Assembly (NCBI GenBank): GCA_014381985.1
Contig: JACNKP010000023.1
Location: 1-64,000, forward strand
Reading direction: 5' to 3'
Source of the DNA: SAR92 clade bacterium
GTDB taxonomy: Bacteria; Pseudomonadota; Gammaproteobacteria; Pseudomonadales; Porticoccaceae
Length of the DNA stretch: 64,000 nt
The notes beneath the pieces were generated by a model. The model worked only from the letters and a program-made list of their open reading frames with translations. It had not been told where the DNA came from and searched no databases. A program made the translations under genes and the position numbers. This document shows, in pieces, positions 58,161 through 64,000 of the stretch. The number at the start of each line of letters is the position of its first letter. The first letter of the stretch is position 1.

Positions 58161-59690
58161 ATGAGTGAATCGCCAAGAATAATTAAAAATCCTAGTCTGA
58201 TGGATGCAATGATTCCCGTCAGTTTTTTAATAATCGTTCTTCTACTTACTGAAATATTGCCTGAATCTCCGTCTGGGACAAATCAAGTAACGCTCCTTTT
58301 ATCCGCTGCGATTGCAGCTTTGGTAGGAATGAAAAATGGGTTTTCTTGGCAAGAAATCGAAAGTGGAATAATTGAAACTATTGAAGTATCACTCCAAGCG
58401 ATATTAATCCTACTAGTAGTTGGAGCGCTAATCGGTGCATGGATTCTTTCAGGTACTGTACCGAGTATGATCTACTATGGAGTGGAACTTATGTCTCCAG
58501 ACTACTTCTATTTCACTGCATGTTTAGTTTGTGCTCTTCTAGGGTTTTGTATTGGCAGTTCCTGGACGGTCGCGGGAACTCTTGGCATTGGTTTGATTGG
58601 AATTGCAGCGGCATTAGACTTGTCATTAGCAATTAGTGCAGGCGCAATTATCTCGGGTGCTTATTTTGGTGACAAACTATCTCCACTATCCGAAACAACC
58701 AATTTAGCAGCATCACTCACAAATAATAATGTATTTGTCCATATCCAGCATATGTTATGGACCACTGTTCCTGCGATAGTAATAACGCTTACCCTCTTTT
58801 TTTTCTTGGGCATTGGTAGCAGTGCCAACATAATCCCTGAAAATATCGCTGAATTACAAAAAGCAATGAGACAAACATTTTATATTAGCCCTTTGATGCT
58901 TGGGCCTCTTCTCTTACTTTTAACAATGGCTGTTAAAAAATCACCTGCATTACCAACTCTTATCTGTGGAACCCTGGTAGGGTGCATTTTTGCCATTATT
59001 TTTCAGTGGGATTCTGTCATTACTTTGGCCGGGAATTCAAATTTTCATCCTAAACTTGTAGGTTGGATGCGTGGAGTAGGTGTAGAAATCACCGCCATGA
59101 CTGGCCTGCTATCATTTTCAGCAGGTGTGAAGGGCCTATTGATCGCTATGGCTTCAGGTTATTCTGTAGTAACAGACAATCCCTCTTTGGATACATTGTT
59201 AAGCAAGGGAGGAGTCAATAGTATGCTAGGAACCATAGGTCTAGTTATATGCGCGCTCTCCTTTGGCGGCACCATGGCACGGACAGGCCTTTTGAAAAAG
59301 CTGGTCGAAACCATGTTAAGTCGGGTAAAGACTGCAGGTGGTCTGATTGCTGCTACCGTTGGGACGTGCATAGGTACCAATGTATTGGCCGCCGATCAAT
59401 ATTTATCAATCGTTCTTCCAGGTCAAATGTTTGTAGAACCCTATAAAGAGCGAAAGCTAAAGTCCATTAACCTATCTCGAACACTAGAAGATTCAGGCAC
59501 CCTAACCTCTGCATTAGTGCCCTGGAATACCTGTGGCGCATATATGTCGGCCACCTTAGGCGTAAGTACTTTTTATTACGCCCCTTTCGCATTTTTCAAT
59601 ATACTATGCCCTATTATTGCGGTTATTTATGGGTTCATGCTAATTGCCGTACCTAGCCTTGATGAACCGGCAAATAACCCAGCAGACTGA
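58161..59690 (+). CDS. NhaC-family Na+/H+ antiporter or amino acid antiporter
   Basis: A 509-residue inner-membrane transporter with about ten to twelve helices. SGAYFGDKLSPLSETTNLA, FCIGSSWTVAGTLGIGLIGIA and LEDSGTLTSALVPWNTCGAYMSATLGV are NhaC hallmarks. NhaC-like proteins include sodium/proton antiporters and malate/lactate or lysine/arginine exchangers. Between an Lrp regulator and peptidase genes, an amino-acid or amine-linked role is plausible. Forty-seven bases separate it from the regulator. Confidence 0.86.
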   Translation: MSESPRIIKNPSLMDAMIPVSFLIIVLLLTEILPESPSGTNQVTLLLSAAIAALVGMKNGFSWQEIESGIIETIEVSLQAILILLVVGALIGAWILSGTVPSMIYYGVELMSPDYFYFTACLVCALLGFCIGSSWTVAGTLGIGLIGIAAALDLSLAISAGAIISGAYFGDKLSPLSETTNLAASLTNNNVFVHIQHMLWTTVPAIVITLTLFFFLGIGSSANIIPENIAELQKAMRQTFYISPLMLGPLLLLLTMAVKKSPALPTLICGTLVGCIFAIIFQWDSVITLAGNSNFHPKLVGWMRGVGVEITAMTGLLSFSAGVKGLLIAMASGYSVVTDNPSLDTLLSKGGVNSMLGTIGLVICALSFGGTMARTGLLKKLVETMLSRVKTAGGLIAATVGTCIGTNVLAADQYLSIVLPGQMFVEPYKERKLKSINLSRTLEDSGTLTSALVPWNTCGAYMSATLGVSTFYYAPFAFFNILCPIIAVIYGFMLIAVPSLDEPANNPAD

Positions 59691-59707
59691 TACTCAGAGC
59701 TTAATTT

Positions 59708-60607
59708 ATGGGACGATTAGAGAAGTTAGTCTTACCAGCCTTTTTACTGGCGGTATCGGCTGGATCTCTAGGGACTGAATCGTCTTTTGATGGCCAGCGC
59801 GCGATGCAAAATATAGCAGCTCAACTGGCCCATGGCCCTCGTGAGCCAAGCAATTTAGATGCTAAACAAAAAACTCTTCTCTATATTCAACAAACGGTAA
59901 ATACCCACGCCGATCAGGTAGCTATTCAGCCATTTGAAGCCCATGGCCTGAACGGCACGAATGTTTGGGCCAGTTTTGTTAATAAGAGCACCAAAGCAAA
60001 TACAGGTCGTATCATGCTAGGCGCTCACTGGGACACCCGACCTAAGTCAGACCAAGAAGAGAGTCTCGCTAAACAAAAGATCCCTACTCCCGGCGCCAAT
60101 GACGGTGCATCCGGTGTTGCGGTATTGTTGGAGCTGGCACGTATTTTTGCTATCAACCCACCCCCGGTGACCGTAGACTTAGTGTTTTTTGACCTGGAGG
60201 ATATGGGTCATATCAATAATCTGCCGTTCTCAATTGGTGCCAGAGAATTTATCGCGCGCAACCCCTTTTATCGTCCTAGCGCCGGTGTAATTCTTGATAT
60301 GGTCTGCGATAAGAACCTCTCCATTCCACGGGAGTTATACTCTAAGACACAAGCTGAAGAACTATTAACCCGAATTTGGAGGATAGCAAAGGCGCAAAAC
60401 GCGACTGTTTTTAAAGATAAAGACGGTACCTATATTCAAGATGACCATATACCCTTTTTAGATGCCGGTATCCCGGTTGTCGATTTAATTCATTACCCAT
60501 TCCCTAATTACTGGCATACATCGAAAGACACCCTTGATAAATGCAGCAGCCAAAGCCTGCAACAAGTTGGAAATGTGATATCGTCACTGGTGTATGGAGT
60601 TCCTTAA
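59708..60607 (+). CDS. Glutaminyl-peptide cyclotransferase-like M28 protein
   Basis: A 299-residue exported protein (signal peptide ending near SAGSLG). The M28 zinc site is visible as MLGAHWDTRP, PGANDGASGVAVLLELAR (Asp), VFFDLEDMGHINNLPF (Glu-Asp pair) and DLIHYPFPNYWHTSKDTLDK with the final His. IHYPFPNYWHT is characteristic of glutaminyl cyclases, which form N-terminal pyroglutamate. The two-zinc aminopeptidase alternative is less likely but not excluded. It begins seventeen bases after the antiporter. Confidence 0.83.
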   Translation: MGRLEKLVLPAFLLAVSAGSLGTESSFDGQRAMQNIAAQLAHGPREPSNLDAKQKTLLYIQQTVNTHADQVAIQPFEAHGLNGTNVWASFVNKSTKANTGRIMLGAHWDTRPKSDQEESLAKQKIPTPGANDGASGVAVLLELARIFAINPPPVTVDLVFFDLEDMGHINNLPFSIGAREFIARNPFYRPSAGVILDMVCDKNLSIPRELYSKTQAEELLTRIWRIAKAQNATVFKDKDGTYIQDDHIPFLDAGIPVVDLIHYPFPNYWHTSKDTLDKCSSQSLQQVGNVISSLVYGVP

Positions 60608-60647
60608 TCAAGAATAAATCACCATTAGCAGCTGGAGTGTTAATAGC

Positions 60648-61997
60648 ATGAGCATAAAAACTACACGTTGGATAACAGTAACTCTCACGAGTCTTCTTGC
60701 TGTAGCGATGACTAGCGTAGCGTACTCTAAGGATAGCTTGGCTGACTCGATTCAAGCTGACTACAAAAATCGCTTAAACGATATGTTTGAAGTATTTCAT
60801 GCTAACCCAGAGCTGAGCCTAGCCGAATTTAAAACCTCTCAGAAAATCGCCAAAGAATTGCGAGGCCACGGCTTTAGTGTCACCGAAAATGTAGGCGGTA
60901 CGGGTGTTGTTGCTCTATTGAAAAACGGTGAAGGACCATTGGTAATGATGCGCGCCGATATGGACGGTCTTCCGGTTGAAGAAAAATCTGGACTTTCCTA
61001 TGCCTCTACCGCGACTCAATTGGACCCGGTAACACAAAAGAATTTTCCAGTAATGCATGCCTGTGGTCATGATGTGCATATTACTAGCCTGATTGGTACA
61101 GCTAAACAGATGATCGATAGAAAAGACCAGTGGTCTGGTACCCTAATGCTCATTGGCCAACCGGCGGAAGAGCGTGTTTTGGGCGCAAGGGCCATGATGG
61201 AAGATAATCTCTGGCAGCGCTTTGGTAAGCCTGATTATGCCCTAGCCTTTCATGTATTTTCTAATCTTCAAGCAGGCGTGATCAACGTCGTGGAAGGCTC
61301 TCCCTTTGCTGGGGCGGACACCGTCGATATATACGTTCATGGCGTTGGAGCTCATGGCGCCTATCCTCATGCGGGAAGGGATCCCATCGTTCTAGGCAGT
61401 CAAATCGTTATGGCGCTGCAGACACTTGTGTCACGAGAATTATCACCCAGACAGCCCGGGGTAGTTACTGTGGGTGCTTTTCATAGCGGTACTAAGCATA
61501 ATATTATCTCCGATCTAGCTCATCTGCAGCTGACCGTGCGAAATACTAATACTGAAACTCGAGATACGCTGTTGCAGGGAATTAAACGCATTGCAGAGAA
61601 CTTAGGTCGTGCTGCTGGACTGCCAGAAGATAAGTTACCAGAGGTTATTTATTCAGAAGAATCTGTGCCGCCTACCATCAATAACGATGCAATGGTCCGC
61701 CGCCTTAAGAATGTTTGGCAAACAGCAATGGGGGAAGATCGCGTTACCTCTCATCAACCAGAGGGAATGGGAGCTGAAGACTTTCCTTTCTTTACCACAG
61801 ACCCTGAGATCAAAAGCGTTTACTTCAGAGTTGGTGGCACCGACAAAGATTATATTGCGGCCGCCATAGCGGGTACCGGCCCAGCAGTGCCATCGCACCA
61901 TAGTCCTTTATTTAAAATCCAACCAGAGCCGGCAGTGACAGCAGGCATAGAAGCGACAGTGTTGGCACTGTTAGATTTAATGGCACCCACTAACTAG
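60648..61997 (+). CDS. Exported M20 family amidohydrolase
   Basis: A 449-residue enzyme of the M20D family (IAA-amino acid hydrolase, hippuricase, N-acetyldiaminopimelate deacetylase-like). The signal peptide ends near SVAYS. VMMRADMDGLPVEE, VMHACGHDVHITSLIG, GQPAEERVLGARAMMED, AFHVFSNLQAG and GMGAEDFPFF are the metal-binding and dimer segments. It probably hydrolyses N-acyl amino acids or dipeptides in the periplasm. GGAG ten bases before ATG. It forms one plus-strand operon with NhaC and the cyclotransferase-like gene and converges with the next gene after three bases. Confidence 0.9.
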   Translation: MSIKTTRWITVTLTSLLAVAMTSVAYSKDSLADSIQADYKNRLNDMFEVFHANPELSLAEFKTSQKIAKELRGHGFSVTENVGGTGVVALLKNGEGPLVMMRADMDGLPVEEKSGLSYASTATQLDPVTQKNFPVMHACGHDVHITSLIGTAKQMIDRKDQWSGTLMLIGQPAEERVLGARAMMEDNLWQRFGKPDYALAFHVFSNLQAGVINVVEGSPFAGADTVDIYVHGVGAHGAYPHAGRDPIVLGSQIVMALQTLVSRELSPRQPGVVTVGAFHSGTKHNIISDLAHLQLTVRNTNTETRDTLLQGIKRIAENLGRAAGLPEDKLPEVIYSEESVPPTINNDAMVRRLKNVWQTAMGEDRVTSHQPEGMGAEDFPFFTTDPEIKSVYFRVGGTDKDYIAAAIAGTGPAVPSHHSPLFKIQPEPAVTAGIEATVLALLDLMAPTN

Positions 61998-62000
61998 CAA

Positions 62001-63116
62001 TCAAAGCACTAATTTAAGGGCATTAAGGCAAAAGTCGACATTTTTTTGGCTACTGGCGTGTCCCATGAGGCCAATACGCCACACCTTGCCAGCCAGTGAA
62101 CCAAGCCCTGCACCAATCTCTAGGTCGTGCTCGTTTAGCAAGCGAGTGCGCACTAAAGCATCGTCGACACCCTCTGGAATCGTGACCGCATTTAACTGGG
62201 GCAATCGGTCCTGTTCAGGAACGATAAAGTTAATACCCAATTGCTCAAGACCATCGCGCAGCGCTAAATGATTTTTGTGATGTCTTGCCCAGGAGTTTTC
62301 CAAACCTTCCTCTTGGACAATTACCAACGATTCGTGAAGGCCATAGAGACAATTAACCGGCGCAGTATGGTGATAAGCTCGCTTACCCTCACCACCCCAG
62401 TACCCCATCACCAAATTAAGGTCTAAAAACCAACTCTGCACTTTGCTGGTGCGGTTTTGAATCTTATCTGCTGCTCGCTGGTTAAAGCTAACAGGCGACA
62501 AGCCCGGAGACGCCGATAAGCATTTTTGTGATCCTGAATAAATGGCATCAATGCCCCATTCATCAACTTTTAGAGGGGTCCCAGCAAGGCTCGTCACTGC
62601 GTCAACGATAGTTAAGCAGTCGTATTTATGGGCCAGACCAACTAGGGTCTTGGCATCAGACTGAGCTCCGGTTGAAGTTTCTGCATGAACAAAAGCAAGC
62701 AAACAGGCATCGGCGTGGGCAATCAAGGCTTCTTCCACTTTAACAGGATCTACGGCCGTCCCCCAATCATCCTGCACCATTACCGCGATGCCTCCACAGC
62801 GCTCGACATTCTCTTTCATACGTCCGCCAAATACGCCATTTTGGCATACAATAACTTTGTCACCCCGCTCTATCAAATTAGCAAAGCAGCATTCCATTCC
62901 AGCTGAACCCGGCGCAGATACTGCAAATGTGAGTTCATTTTGAGTTTGAAAGACATACTGTAATAATTGCTTAGTCTCATCCATCATACCAACGAAGCTA
63001 GGATCTAAGTGTCCTACCGTAGGCCGAGCCATAGCCTGAAGAACCCGATCACTCACGTCGGAGGGGCCTGGGCCCATCAATGTGCGGCGCGGCGGATGGA
63101 ATGAAGTAATAGTCAT
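62001..63116 (-). CDS. Class V aminotransferase (alanine-glyoxylate/serine-glyoxylate type)
   Basis: About 371 residues from ATG 63116; the open frame is longer by twenty-five codons that overlap the neighbour. RTLMGPGPSDVSDRVLQAMARPTVGHLDPSF, FAVSAPGSAGMECCFANL, FVHAETSTGAQSD, LTIVDAVTSLAGTPLKVDEWGID (PLP Asp) and YSGSQKCLSASPGLSPVSF with Schiff-base Lys near residue 197 define the AGXT group. It interconverts glyoxylate and amino acids (alanine or serine donor). It lies 52 bases after the partial CoA-transferase on the same strand and may be co-transcribed. Confidence 0.92.
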   Translation of the reverse strand: MTITSFHPPRRTLMGPGPSDVSDRVLQAMARPTVGHLDPSFVGMMDETKQLLQYVFQTQNELTFAVSAPGSAGMECCFANLIERGDKVIVCQNGVFGGRMKENVERCGGIAVMVQDDWGTAVDPVKVEEALIAHADACLLAFVHAETSTGAQSDAKTLVGLAHKYDCLTIVDAVTSLAGTPLKVDEWGIDAIYSGSQKCLSASPGLSPVSFNQRAADKIQNRTSKVQSWFLDLNLVMGYWGGEGKRAYHHTAPVNCLYGLHESLVIVQEEGLENSWARHHKNHLALRDGLEQLGINFIVPEQDRLPQLNAVTIPEGVDDALVRTRLLNEHDLEIGAGLGSLAGKVWRIGLMGHASSQKNVDFCLNALKLVL

Positions 63117-63168
63117 AAAATTATCCAGATAGTTGGAGAAATGAATCGTTGTTTTAGTCAATTGAGAT

Positions 63169-64000
63169 TTAAGCTGAATCTGCCACCACACCGCTTGATT
63201 TCAAGGCGGCGATAGCACTAGAGTCCATACCTAAACCTGCAAGAATCTCATCGGTATGAGATGCCACTTCAGGTCCGGGCCACTCTGTGCCGCCAGGTGT
63301 GCCTGCAAGTTTAGGCATAATCGCAGGTATTTTAAGAGCTTCGCCATTAATTTCTACCTGCTCAAATAAACCGCGATAATTAAAATGCTCGTCCGCCATC
63401 ATTTCGGCTGCACTATAAACAGGGCCACAGGGGACACGATTAGCTTCTAGTGTAGTCATCGCCTCTTCCAGCGACTGTGTTTTACACCAGTCACTAAGAA
63501 CTTGGTCTAGTTCGGCTTCATGCACTACACGGCTAGCATTAGTAGCATATTTAGCATCCTCTGCCATGTCCGCCCTTCCTACCGCTTTCATTAGTCGCAT
63601 AAATATGGAATCGCCATTGCCACCGATGACAATAAATTTATCATCAGCACATTTATAGGTGTTGGTTGGGACTATTCCAGTCACGGTTGTGCCTGAAGGT
63701 TGCCTTACTACACCGGCGCCATCGTATTCAGGAATAACGGCCTCAAGAAGATTAAACATTGACTCATAAAGCGCGACATCAACCACTTGACCCCCACTTT
63801 TACCAACTTTGTTTGCCTCATCCTTAGCCCGCAATGCCATCAATATACCGATAACAGCATGTAATCCTGAAACTGTGTCCCCAATACTTAAGTTGGGTCG
63901 CACCGGCGCCTCACCTGGGTATCCATTTACAAAACGAAACCCGCTAATGGCTTCACAAGCTGAGGCAAACCCCGCTTTTTCTGAGTAGGGCCCGGTCTGT
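63169..64000 (-). CDS. Class III CoA-transferase, 5' end outside window
   Basis: A CaiB/BaiF-type CoA-transferase. The visible part runs from QTGPYSEKAGFASACEAISG at the right edge through NLSIGDTVSGLHAVIGILMA, which carries the catalytic Asp, to a C-terminal VPCGPVYSAAEMMADEHFNYRG and TPGGTEWPGPEVASHTDE. An in-frame GTG at 63903 is internal, not the start. The acyl group is unknown; formyl-, succinyl- or aromatic acyl-CoA transfers are all possible. Located next to an AGXT-type aminotransferase. Confidence 0.9.
   Translation of the reverse strand, partial: QTGPYSEKAGFASACEAISGFRFVNGYPGEAPVRPNLSIGDTVSGLHAVIGILMALRAKDEANKVGKSGGQVVDVALYESMFNLLEAVIPEYDGAGVVRQPSGTTVTGIVPTNTYKCADDKFIVIGGNGDSIFMRLMKAVGRADMAEDAKYATNASRVVHEAELDQVLSDWCKTQSLEEAMTTLEANRVPCGPVYSAAEMMADEHFNYRGLFEQVEINGEALKIPAIMPKLAGTPGGTEWPGPEVASHTDEILAGLGMDSSAIAALKSSGVVADSA

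Noticed and set aside
63169-63903. GTG at 63903 as start of the CoA-transferase
   Set aside because: The same frame continues upstream to the right edge with family-typical residues (QTGPYSEKAGFASACEAISG), so the start is outside the window.

Overview
The window looks like marine gammaproteobacterial chromosome, most like the oligotrophic Cellvibrionales/SAR92-OM60 type. This is inferred from protein resemblance and gene order (queA-tgt-secD-secF, rpmE/priA, lapA-pyrF, Lrp-bkd); no database search was possible. Base composition is moderate and genes are tightly packed on both strands. Two large TonB-dependent receptors, several exported amidohydrolases and peptidases, a laminarinase pair and polyamine genes suggest an organism living on algal polysaccharide, peptides and amines.

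Left edge (1-620): the 5' part of a repeat protein, then an intergenic segment with several copies of GTTTGTAAC around an 11-codon fragment that reads like the last residues of GuaA (GMP synthase). The guaA 3' end is a classical integration site for tyrosine-recombinase islands, so this looks like an attachment-site scar. Region 620-10130: a [2Fe-2S] ferredoxin/reductase pair without a P450, an Asp/Asn beta-hydroxylase-like dioxygenase, a TonB-dependent receptor, a propeller-like protein, a TPR-sulfotransferase and an exported amidohydrolase. Region 10145-17940: a branched-chain 2-oxoacid dehydrogenase operon (E1alpha, E1beta, E2) with divergent Lrp-type regulator, a DUF6491-like lipoprotein, an omega-amino acid aminotransferase, an enoyl-CoA hydratase and a thioredoxin-like protein.

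Region 17946-28000: secF, secD, tgt, queA, a tRNA-Leu(CAA), a lipoprotein, a TIM-barrel amidohydrolase, trhO and a D-aminoacylase-like enzyme. Region 28207-36490: a multidomain GH16 laminarinase and a smaller GH16 whose usual N-terminal motif sits at its C-terminus, then pyrF, lapA, a SIMPL protein, rpmE, priA and a SPOR protein. Region 36543-45000: a polyamine/diamine locus (gamma-glutamylputrescine synthetase and hydrolase homologues, diamine aminotransferase, YtcJ-like amidohydrolase) running into glutaryl-CoA dehydrogenase and a class III CoA-transferase. A shared palindrome, ACYACCC-N4/5-GGGTR, lies in both divergent promoters of this locus and also before the first TonB receptor.

Region 45000-53940: a second receptor-centred cluster with a TPR-sulfotransferase, a small lipoprotein, a TPR-2OG-Fe(II) oxygenase, a SapC-family protein and a small exported protein. 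It echoes the first cluster (receptor + TPR-sulfotransferase + Fe/2OG hydroxylase), and this recurring combination is the best candidate for an undescribed system. Region 54029-64000: a DUF885 hydrolase, an unknown small protein, ornithine-type decarboxylase with divergent Lrp regulator, an NhaC-type antiporter, a glutaminyl-cyclase-like M28 protein, an M20 amidohydrolase, an AGXT-like aminotransferase and a class III CoA-transferase cut by the right edge.
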